A stretch of DNA of 12,288 bases from Rubrolithibacter sp043763625. GTDB taxonomy: Bacteria; Bacteroidota; Bacteroidia; Sphingobacteriales; Sphingobacteriaceae. The notes under the pieces are model-generated. The model ran no database searches. It was not told the origin of the DNA and worked only from the letters and a program-made list of their open reading frames with translations. Each line of letters opens with the position of its first letter. Position 1 is the stretch's first letter. Below are positions 6,552-12,288 of this stretch, piece by piece. Made by a program: the position numbers and the translations under genes. The stretch spans positions 1-12,288 of the forward strand of contig JAYULL010000086.1 of the NCBI GenBank assembly GCA_043763625.1, written 5' to 3'.

Positions 6552-7337
6552 ATGAGTAGTTTTTTTAAAGCATTTTCTTCATCTCCCGGAAAAAAACTGA
6601 TAATGGCTCTAACCGGGCTTTTCATGTGTGTTTTTCTGGTTGTGCATTTAATAGGAAATTTTCAACTGTTTAAAGATGATCAGGGACAAGCTTTTAACGC
6701 TTACTCCTATTTCATGACTCATTTTGTTCCTGTTAAAATTATTTCTTATCTCTTATATGCAAGCATTATTTTGCACGCCGTCTATGCCTTAATCATCACC
6801 ATTAGAAATAAAAGCGCCCGCCCTATTGGTTATGCGGTTGCTCGTCCCGAAGAAAATAGCCCGTGGACCTCAAGAAATATGGGAATTTTAGGTACTGTTC
6901 TTCTTGTTTTTATTGTTGTTCATATGAGTAATTTTTGGGCTCAATATCACTGGGGAGCTCTTCCGTATGCCAAGTACGAAGTGAGTCTTGAGAATCCTCA
7001 AAATATCGCTGTTACGAATTTACCTTTTGAAGGGAAGAAGTTGATTCATGCCGAGTATGTGGATACGCAAAAAGGTGTACAGGTTTTAGTGTCGAAAGAT
7101 TTATACAAAATTGTTTACGATTCGTTTAAACAGTGGTGGTATGTGTTGTTGTATGTGATTTCTATGGCTGCTTTATCCTTCCACTTAATACACGGTTTTC
7201 AAAGCGGCTTTCAATCTTTGGGCTGGGACCATCGAAAGTACTTTCCATTGATTAAAAAAATCGGTATTTGGATTTTCGGAGTGCTCATTCCCTTGGCGTT
7301 TGCTGCGATGCCGGTTTATTTCTTCTTTTTTAAATAA
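6552..7337 (+). CDS. sdhC: Succinate dehydrogenase/fumarate reductase cytochrome b subunit
   Basis: This 261-residue integral membrane protein anchors complex II and carries electrons between the iron-sulfur subunit and quinone. It is the single-chain, five-helix type of Bacillus SdhC and Wolinella FrdC, which explains why no separate sdhD follows. Hydrophobic helices lie at about 16-38, 60-84, 112-130, 197-215 and 238-260. Histidines H32 (VVHLIGNF), H75 (ILHAVYA), H124 (VVHMSNF) and H211 (FHLIHGF) sit within helices where this family ligates two b hemes. The loop between helices 3 and 4 is long (about 65 residues), a feature of Bacteroidota homologues. The ATG at 6552 is preferred to an in-frame TTG at 6543 because the product then starts MSSFFKAF and the leader fits the -7 element. 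It is the first gene of sdhCAB, 11 bases before sdhA. Confidence 0.95.
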   Translation: MSSFFKAFSSSPGKKLIMALTGLFMCVFLVVHLIGNFQLFKDDQGQAFNAYSYFMTHFVPVKIISYLLYASIILHAVYALIITIRNKSARPIGYAVARPEENSPWTSRNMGILGTVLLVFIVVHMSNFWAQYHWGALPYAKYEVSLENPQNIAVTNLPFEGKKLIHAEYVDTQKGVQVLVSKDLYKIVYDSFKQWWYVLLYVISMAALSFHLIHGFQSGFQSLGWDHRKYFPLIKKIGIWIFGVLIPLAFAAMPVYFFFFK

Positions 7338-7348
7338 TAGTTTCTGAG

Positions 7349-9283
7349 ATGATATTAGATTCTAAAATACCTGAAGGCCCTTTGGGCGAGAAATGGTCTA
7401 AGCATAAGTTCAATTTGAAGTTAGTTAACCCGGCCAATAAAAGAAAATATACTGTAATAGTTGTGGGTACCGGACTTGCCGGTTCTTCTGCCGCTGCTTC
7501 TTTAGCAGAGTTGGGTTATAATGTTAAAGCGTTTTGTTACCAAGATAGTCCTCGCCGTGCGCATTCTATTGCCGCTCAAGGCGGAATCAATGCCGCAAAG
7601 AATTACCGCAATGATGGCGACAGCGTTTACCGCTTGTTTTACGATACGATAAAAGGCGGAGATTACCGAGCCAGAGAAGCTAACGTGCATCGTTTAGCAG
7701 AAGTATCGGTAGATATTATTGACCAATGCGTGGCTCAGGGAGTTCCTTTCGCCCGTGAATACGGCGGACTTTTAGATAATCGTTCTTTCGGGGGTGCGCA
7801 GGTTTCGCGTACGTTTTATGCTCGCGGGCAAACCGGGCAACAGTTATTATTAGGGGCATATTCAGCTCTTAACAGACAGATTCACGAGGGAAAAGTGAAA
7901 ATGTACAATCGGCACGAAATGTTGGATTTGGTAGTAGTAGACGGGAAAGCTCAAGGCATTGTAGCTCGGGATATGATTACCGGCGAAATTGAAACGCATG
8001 CAGCACACGCTGTTTTGCTTTGCACCGGTGGCTACGGCAACGTGTTTTACCTTTCTACCAACGCAATGGGCTGCAATGTTACCGCGGCTTGGAGAGCACA
8101 CAAAAAAGGTGCTTTCTTTGGAAATCCTTGCTTTACTCAAATTCACCCGACTTGTATCCCGGTTACCGGAGAACATCAATCGAAATTAACCCTGATGTCC
8201 GAATCCTTACGTAACGACGGTAGGGTTTGGGCGCCGAGAACGCCGGAATTAGCGCAAAAACTTCGTAAAGGCGAGATAAAAGTAACCGACTTAAAAGAGG
8301 AAGACAGAGACTACTTCCTCGAAAGAAAATATCCTTCTTTCGGTAACCTTGTTCCGCGAGACGTGGCGTCAAGAAATGCTAAAGAAGTTGTAGACGAAGG
8401 AAAAGGCGTAGGGACTTCCGGGGTAGCCGTTTACCTGGATTTTGCCGATTCCATAAAACGCTTAGGCGAAGATACTGTACGGGCCAAATACGGAAACTTG
8501 TTTGATATGTACTATCAAATAACAAATGAAGATCCGTACAAGCAACCTATGCGTATATATCCGGCCGTTCATTATACTATGGGCGGATTGTGGGTTGATT
8601 ATAACCTGATGACTACCGTTCCGGGACTGTATGCTTTAGGCGAATGTAATTTTTCGGATCACGGCGCAAATCGCTTAGGTGCTTCAGCGTTGATGCAAGG
8701 TTTGGCCGATGGTTATTTTGTAATTCCTTACACCTTGGGAGATTACTTGGCTAACATCGGTCCGAAACCTATAGACGAAACACATCCGGCATTTGCAGAA
8801 ACCGAAAAATCAGTAAAAGACAGAATAAATACTTTATTATCCTTAAGAGGAAACAAAACCGTTGACGAATACCACCGGGAGTTGGGTAAGATAATGTGGG
8901 AATATTGCGGCATGGCTCGTACAGCAGAAGGATTGACTAAGGCTAAAAGTTTAATACAAGCACTGAAAGAAGATTTTTGGAAGAACGCGATAGTCTTAGG
9001 AGAGAATGGAGAAGTAAACCAATCGCTCGAGAAAGCCGGACGTGTTGCCGATTTTATTGAACTTGGCGAGTTGATGGTTGATGATGCCTTAAATCGTTCT
9101 GAGTCTTGCGGCGGGCATTTCAGAGTAGAAAGTCAAACCGAAGAAGGTGAAGCTTTAAGGGATGATGAAAACTATTCCTATGCGGCAGCGTGGGAATTCA
9201 GAGGTGAAAACCAACCGGAAGGACTTCATAAGGAGGCCTTGGTATTCGAAAATGTTAAATTGACACAGCGGAGCTATAAGTAA
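7349..9283 (+). CDS. sdhA: Succinate dehydrogenase/fumarate reductase flavoprotein subunit
   Basis: This 644-residue catalytic subunit interconverts succinate and fumarate with covalently bound FAD. The dinucleotide-binding motif is VGTGLAGSSAAASLAELG (39-56). H72 in RAHSIAAQGG is the expected flavin attachment residue. Substrate-site residues match the family: H266 (IHPT), catalytic R337 (VPRDVASR), H408 (HYTMGG) and R442 (GANRLGASAL). The capping domain lies between about 270 and 380, and the C-terminal helical region starts near 480. Length and the PRDVASRNAKEVVDEGKG segment place it with the Bacteroidota/Bacillus type. Sequence alone does not tell whether the complex runs mainly as succinate dehydrogenase or fumarate reductase. 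The distance to sdhB (274 bases) is unusually long for this operon because of an inserted remnant. Confidence 0.97.
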   Translation: MILDSKIPEGPLGEKWSKHKFNLKLVNPANKRKYTVIVVGTGLAGSSAAASLAELGYNVKAFCYQDSPRRAHSIAAQGGINAAKNYRNDGDSVYRLFYDTIKGGDYRAREANVHRLAEVSVDIIDQCVAQGVPFAREYGGLLDNRSFGGAQVSRTFYARGQTGQQLLLGAYSALNRQIHEGKVKMYNRHEMLDLVVVDGKAQGIVARDMITGEIETHAAHAVLLCTGGYGNVFYLSTNAMGCNVTAAWRAHKKGAFFGNPCFTQIHPTCIPVTGEHQSKLTLMSESLRNDGRVWAPRTPELAQKLRKGEIKVTDLKEEDRDYFLERKYPSFGNLVPRDVASRNAKEVVDEGKGVGTSGVAVYLDFADSIKRLGEDTVRAKYGNLFDMYYQITNEDPYKQPMRIYPAVHYTMGGLWVDYNLMTTVPGLYALGECNFSDHGANRLGASALMQGLADGYFVIPYTLGDYLANIGPKPIDETHPAFAETEKSVKDRINTLLSLRGNKTVDEYHRELGKIMWEYCGMARTAEGLTKAKSLIQALKEDFWKNAIVLGENGEVNQSLEKAGRVADFIELGELMVDDALNRSESCGGHFRVESQTEEGEALRDDENYSYAAAWEFRGENQPEGLHKEALVFENVKLTQRSYK

Positions 9284-9300
9284 GAGTTGAGTGGGGAGTT

Positions 9301-9486
9301 ATGAGTAGTGAGACGGGATTGGGGGAGCGGGAAGAAATTCTACGAAAGAGTTCAATAATTTTGGGGATTGCGAACAGTTCTTTATATGAGTTACAAACTC
9401 AATTGTTAATATCGAATAAATTAAATCTGTTAAATAATGAGATTTTAGAGGGTCTTTTGACTCAGATAGAAGATTGCAAAAAATGA
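9301..9486 (+). pseudogene. Truncated four-helix-bundle protein gene (S23/IVP family)
   Basis: A 61-codon frame encodes IANSSLYELQTQLLISNKLNLL (residues 23-44), closely resembling the third and fourth helices of the four-helix-bundle family known from 23S rRNA intervening sequences, whose typical pattern is IARGSLYELETQL. Family members are about 115-125 residues; the first two helices, including the AEG segment, are missing and no trace of them lies upstream, where sdhA ends only 17 bases earlier. The first 20 residues are unlike the family, and another frame there reads KKFYER, possibly the shifted remains of the conserved KEF segment. It therefore looks like a broken remnant, unlikely to give a working protein. 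It sits between sdhA and sdhB on the same strand, and the reduced frame avoids disrupting the operon. A short functional protein cannot be excluded. Confidence 0.6.
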
Positions 9487-9551
9487 ATTACTCATTCAAA
9501 AAAGCACCGGGCAAAAAGTCTCAAATCTAATATCTCACTACTCAAATCTAA
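9302..9551. repeat. Inverted and direct repeats around the four-helix-bundle remnant
   Basis: TGAGTAGTGAGA at 9302-9313 is the perfect reverse complement of 9533-9544; the pair encloses the remnant. On the right, CTCAAATCTAA occurs twice, at 9520-9530 and 9541-9551. These short repeats could be the ends of the inserted piece. They account for most of the 274 bases between sdhA and sdhB, together with the remnant. Confidence 0.55.
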
Positions 9552-9557
9552 CAACCA

Positions 9558-10328
9558 ATGAGCGGAAACATGAATTTAACCCTTAAAGTGTGGCGGCAAA
9601 AAAATGCCGATGATAAGGGAAGGTTTGTTACTTATAAGGCAGAAAACATCTCTCCGGATATGTCCTTTTTGGAGATGTTGGATGTAGTGAACGAAACTTT
9701 GATAAAAAAAGGAGAAGACCCGATACACTTCGACCACGATTGTCGGGAGGGAATTTGCGGAATGTGCTCTTTGTATATAAACGGACGGCCGCACGGCCCG
9801 AAAAGAGCAATAACAACTTGCCAATTACACATGCGCAGTTTCAGCGACGGCGAAACTATCACAATTGAGCCCTGGCGAGCAGCTGCATTTCCGGTGATAA
9901 AAGACTTAGCTACAAATCGCGGAGCATTTGAGCGTATTCAGCAGGCAGGAGGCTATGTTTCCGTAAACACCGGAGGAGTGCCGGATGCGAATGAAATTGC
10001 AATTCCTAAACCGATAGCCGACGAAGCATTTAACTCCGCTACTTGTATTCAATGCGGGGCTTGCGTAGCCGCTTGTAAAAATGCTTCTGCTATGCTTTTT
10101 GTATCTGCAAAAGTATCTCAATTGGCATTATTACCGCAAGGTCAGGCCGAGAGATATCGTCGTGTACAATCAATGGTGGCGCAAATGGATGCCGAAGGTT
10201 TCGGAGGATGTACAAACACGGGAGCCTGCGAAGCTGAGTGCCCGAAGGAGATTTCTTTAACAAATATTAACAGAATGCGCCGGGATTATTTTACAGCCAA
10301 ATTCTTTAAAGAAGAAGAAATAGATTAA
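9558..10328 (+). CDS. sdhB: Succinate dehydrogenase/fumarate reductase iron-sulfur subunit
   Basis: This 256-residue subunit passes electrons from the flavoprotein to the cytochrome b subunit through three clusters, all of whose ligands are present. The [2Fe-2S] cluster uses C62, C67, C70 (CREGICGMC) and C88. The [4Fe-4S] cluster uses C163, C166, C169 (CIQCGAC) and C228. The [3Fe-4S] cluster uses C173, C218 and C224 (GGCTNTGACEAECPK). The ferredoxin-like domain spans about 1-110 and the helical bacterial-ferredoxin domain about 145-245. It is the last gene of the operon, followed by a strong hairpin terminator 32 bases after the stop. The ATG at 9558 is chosen; a second ATG four codons later (9570) gives nearly the same protein. 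I found no clear promoter in front of sdhB, so it should depend on transcription from sdhC through the inserted remnant. Confidence 0.97.
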   Translation: MSGNMNLTLKVWRQKNADDKGRFVTYKAENISPDMSFLEMLDVVNETLIKKGEDPIHFDHDCREGICGMCSLYINGRPHGPKRAITTCQLHMRSFSDGETITIEPWRAAAFPVIKDLATNRGAFERIQQAGGYVSVNTGGVPDANEIAIPKPIADEAFNSATCIQCGACVAACKNASAMLFVSAKVSQLALLPQGQAERYRRVQSMVAQMDAEGFGGCTNTGACEAECPKEISLTNINRMRRDYFTAKFFKEEEID

Positions 10329-10344
10329 TTTTGTAGCACGAGGC

Positions 10345-10408
10345 AAGGAGGAAATTTATGAGCTTCGATATGAAAATATCGGGGCTTTTTTTGTTGTTTA
10401 TTTTTTGA
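10345..10408 (+). other. Possible 16-codon reading frame with a strong ribosome binding site
   Basis: AAGGAGG (10345-10351) lies six bases before an ATG at 10358, ideal Shine-Dalgarno spacing, rare in this window. The frame runs to TGA at 10406-10408 and would encode MSFDMKISGLFLLFIF, a short, hydrophobic peptide. It includes the whole sdh terminator hairpin. It may be chance: the hydrophobic end comes directly from the T-tract. Conservation would decide. Confidence 0.2.
10361..10392 (+). terminator. Rho-independent terminator of the sdh operon
   Basis: An 11-bp stem (10361-10371 with 10376-10386, two of the pairs G-T) closes on a GAAA tetraloop, and T runs through 10386-10392. It ends sdhCAB and separates it from fdhD. 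The remaining bases to fdhD (10393-10445) show no convincing -7 element. Confidence 0.85.
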
Positions 10409-10445
10409 AATCGTACTATAAGCTACTTCGTTTTGTATATTTAAA

Positions 10446-11345
10446 ATGGCGAGAGATTTTTTCCTCACCTCCGTAGCCATGACCGAAAAAATAACCGAAG
10501 TTTCTACTGTTCTTCTTCCGATTATTAAAATTTCCGAAGATGGTAAAATGTATACTTCGGATTCCATTGCTGTCGAAGAACCTTTAGAGATACGAATTGA
10601 ATACGGTCCGGCAACCGGCAGAAAAATAAAAAACGTTTCTGTAACCATGCGAACTCCCGGCAACGATTTTGAGCTGGCGACAGGTTTTTTGTTTACTGAG
10701 GGAATTATAAAAAGAGCCGAAGATATTATAGCGATAGAATACGTCTTTATGCTTTGCTCCGAGGATAAGGAAAACATTTTGCTGGTGAAATTGCAGGAGG
10801 ATGTTGTTCTCGATTTACAAACAATAGATCGAAATTTTTATACCTCGTCGAGCTGTGGTGTATGCGGCAAGGCTTCTATTGAGGCAATAACAACGACTAT
10901 TTCCCGGGTTGTCTCGGATGATACAATAGAAATCACCTCGAGCTTTCTACAAAGCTTGCCCCGTATCTTACGCGATAATCAAAAGATTTTCGAAACTACA
11001 GGCGGCTTACATGCTTCCGCTATTTTCGATACCGAAGGACAAATCCTCATCGCTCGAGAAGATGTGGGGCGGCATAACGCGTTGGACAAGCTCATAGGTG
11101 CCGCTTTACCATTAGATATGCTTCCTCTTAATACTTCAGTGCTGATGCTAAGCGGGCGAATGAGCTTCGAATTGATACAAAAGGCAGCTATGGCAGGCTT
11201 GCAACTGGTAGTGGCAATAGGAGCGCCGTCAAGTCTTGCAATTGAGCTTGCGAAAGAGTTTGATATTACTCTTGTTGGTTTTTTGCGGAGGGAGCAGTTT
11301 AATATTTATTCGGGCGAGCATAGAGTGAAGGATAATGTTATATAA
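10446..11345 (+). CDS. fdhD: FdhD, sulfurtransferase for formate dehydrogenase
   Basis: FdhD moves sulfur from the IscS cysteine desulfurase to the molybdenum/tungsten bis-pterin cofactor, an essential step for activity of formate dehydrogenases and related enzymes; it acts in the cytoplasm. The product is 299 residues. Recognisable segments are DSIAVEEPLEIRI (39-51), the TPGNDFELATGFLFTEGII region (70-88), SSSCGVCGKAS (134-144) with the sulfur-carrying C137 and C140, EDVGRHNALDKLIG (205-218) and SGRMSFELIQKAAMAG (236-251). The start could also be the ATG at 10479, giving 288 residues beginning MTEKITEV; the first one is chosen because the bases before it are A/T-rich, as usual in this phylum. 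The next gene starts 13 bases later, and an FdhF/YdeP-type oxidoreductase follows that, which is a likely recipient of the sulfurated cofactor. Confidence 0.95.
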   Translation: MARDFFLTSVAMTEKITEVSTVLLPIIKISEDGKMYTSDSIAVEEPLEIRIEYGPATGRKIKNVSVTMRTPGNDFELATGFLFTEGIIKRAEDIIAIEYVFMLCSEDKENILLVKLQEDVVLDLQTIDRNFYTSSSCGVCGKASIEAITTTISRVVSDDTIEITSSFLQSLPRILRDNQKIFETTGGLHASAIFDTEGQILIAREDVGRHNALDKLIGAALPLDMLPLNTSVLMLSGRMSFELIQKAAMAGLQLVVAIGAPSSLAIELAKEFDITLVGFLRREQFNIYSGEHRVKDNVI

Positions 11346-11358
11346 CTATAAATAAGCC

Positions 11359-12021
11359 ATGCACAGATTGTTGTTATGTTGTATTATAATGACTATTTCT
11401 TTCGAACTTTTCTCCCAAGAAAAAATGATCGTAAAAGATTCTTATCCGGGTTCGACCTTTTATGACGGGTTCTCTAAACATGTTATCTCGTTAGAAGAAC
11501 TTCCACCTCAAATAACTTTGAATTTAAAGGGAAGTCTGAGCAAATATTTCGGAGAATTAAGGCACAATATAATTTTTGAGGACGGTCAAAAAGTTGACCT
11601 CAAAAAATATTTCTTAAAAAATAAAGAAGTTTTTAATATGCGGTGGATCGTTCCTAAATATGATTTAAACTTCTCTTTGGGTGACTCTTCATTAGGATTA
11701 GTGAAGTATAATATTAATGCTCGCCTTGATGAATATGGGCAGATCATTCAAATTAACTGGCCTAAGAAAAACCACAATGTTCGAACGAATTTTTTGGATA
11801 GAAAGGAAATTGAACAATTTGCCTTAAAGTATGCGAAGAAAAAAGGACTAGAAACCGATAGCTACAGTGTAAACTTAAAATATAATTTGGAGGTGGATAA
11901 GCTTTGTTGGGTTTTCAGGTTTCCATTAGCCCCTAATCAATACAATACTTTTGAAATTGCTTGGGTCGGAAATTTAGAAGTATTAACCGAATACGAATCG
12001 AGATTCATTGTTGTAAATTAA
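11359..12021 (+). CDS. Secreted protein of unknown function
   Basis: I do not recognise this 220-residue protein. It starts with a typical signal peptide: positively charged MHR, a hydrophobic stretch (residues 4-17) and a probable cleavage after LFSQ (near residue 20), a common pattern for exported Bacteroidota proteins. The mature part is mixed alpha/beta and polar, with many lysines and aromatic residues, no further membrane segment, and only one cysteine (C183). Two stretches, RLDEYGQIIQINWP (122-135) and CWVFRFPL followed by AWVGNLEVLT (183-190, 201-210), look like paired beta-strands vaguely reminiscent of PepSY-type domains; that is a weak resemblance. It starts 13 bases after fdhD and is followed after 57 bases by the oxidoreductase gene, so all three may share one transcript. 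Whether it takes part in that metabolism is unknown. Confidence 0.8.
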   Translation: MHRLLLCCIIMTISFELFSQEKMIVKDSYPGSTFYDGFSKHVISLEELPPQITLNLKGSLSKYFGELRHNIIFEDGQKVDLKKYFLKNKEVFNMRWIVPKYDLNFSLGDSSLGLVKYNINARLDEYGQIIQINWPKKNHNVRTNFLDRKEIEQFALKYAKKKGLETDSYSVNLKYNLEVDKLCWVFRFPLAPNQYNTFEIAWVGNLEVLTEYESRFIVVN

Positions 12022-12078
12022 TACTGCTGAATCTGTCCAATTACAATTGACCGAATTTCAAATACACAAGTTAGATAA

Positions 12079-12288
12079 ATGGAAAGTCAAACCCCGCCAA
12101 ACCCCGAAAACCAGGAAGAGTTATTAAACTTAAAGCTTTCTAAATCAAGTAAAGCAACTGCGGGAATTCCTGCAATTGTATCAAGTGTTAAGCATGTTTT
12201 TGTTGAAATGGATATTGCTCGCGGTACAAAAGCGCTTTTTAGTTTAAATCAAAAAGCGGCTTCGATTGTCCGGGTTGTGCTTGGCCGG
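12079..12288 (+). CDS. FdhF/YdeP-family molybdopterin oxidoreductase, 5' part with apparent frameshift
   Basis: The gene runs off the window. Its first 59 residues (MESQTPPNPENQEELL through LFSLNQK) resemble the N-terminus of YdeP-like proteins, with GIPAIVSSVKHVF and MDIARGTKALFSLNQK. The conserved continuation GFDCPGCAWP is present in the DNA at 12258-12287, but in another frame: relative to the start, reading must move back one base between the A-run at 12251-12255 and the GGC at 12258. In the annotated frame the codons there give a non-family sequence (AASIVRVVLGR). Family members bind a molybdopterin guanine dinucleotide cofactor and usually an iron-sulfur cluster, resemble formate dehydrogenase, and have poorly known substrates; E. 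coli YdeP is linked to acid resistance. fdhD lies two genes upstream. The break may be a real mutation, a sequence error in an A5 run, or slippage. Confidence 0.75.
   Translation, partial: MESQTPPNPENQEELLNLKLSKSSKATAGIPAIVSSVKHVFVEMDIARGTKALFSLNQKAASIVRVVLGR

Noticed and set aside
10325..10777. 150-codon open frame on the minus strand overlapping the start of fdhD
   Set aside because: It is antisense to clear fdhD coding sequence and the sdh terminator and resembles no family.
1..12288. CCWGG sites seem scarce: by eye only near 8436, 9872 and 12110
   Set aside because: Base composition predicts roughly ten, but the control pentamer GGWCC also seemed rare on a hand scan, so avoidance due to the EcoRII-like system is not shown. 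A count over the whole genome against a Markov model would decide.

Overview
The window looks like chromosomal DNA of a member of the Bacteroidota. Supporting signs are upstream elements of the phylum's TTTG / TAnnTTTG type, A/T-rich start regions that mostly lack Shine-Dalgarno sequences, a signal peptide ending in a Ser-Gln-type site, a Bacillus/Bacteroidota-type five-helix SdhC followed by SdhA and SdhB, and a remnant of a four-helix-bundle (23S-intervening-sequence type) protein gene. I cannot place it to genus.

Layout. Positions 1-3190 are an accessory region read from the minus strand: the 5' end of a SAM-dependent methyltransferase gene, a repeat-rich non-coding block (210-528), an EcoRII-like restriction endonuclease gene overlapping a Dcm/M.EcoRII-like cytosine methyltransferase gene (529-2899), and a second repeat-rich block (2900-3190). 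The two non-coding blocks share several sequence pieces in the same order and orientation, so the restriction-modification pair sits between related direct repeats, like a cassette. Positions 3193-6440 are housekeeping: dapF (minus strand), then, divergently, an HtrA/DegQ-type protease gene ending in a strong terminator, and a PdeM-like metallophosphoesterase gene. Positions 6516-10392 are the succinate dehydrogenase/fumarate reductase operon sdhC-sdhA-sdhB with its own promoter-like element and terminator; a truncated four-helix-bundle gene and small repeats interrupt it between sdhA and sdhB. Positions 10446-12288 hold fdhD, a secreted protein of unknown function, and the start of an FdhF/YdeP-family molybdopterin oxidoreductase gene.

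How the genes fit together. The methyltransferase and endonuclease should form a CCWGG-specific system. SdhCAB is the membrane-bound complex II. FdhD delivers sulfur to the molybdenum cofactor of formate-dehydrogenase-like enzymes, and the oxidoreductase two genes downstream is its likely client. That last gene carries an apparent frameshift exactly before its conserved GFDCPGCAWP motif, the most surprising detail in the window. I found no tRNA, rRNA, CRISPR array, transposase or integrase. The best candidates for something little described are the repeat blocks around the restriction-modification pair.
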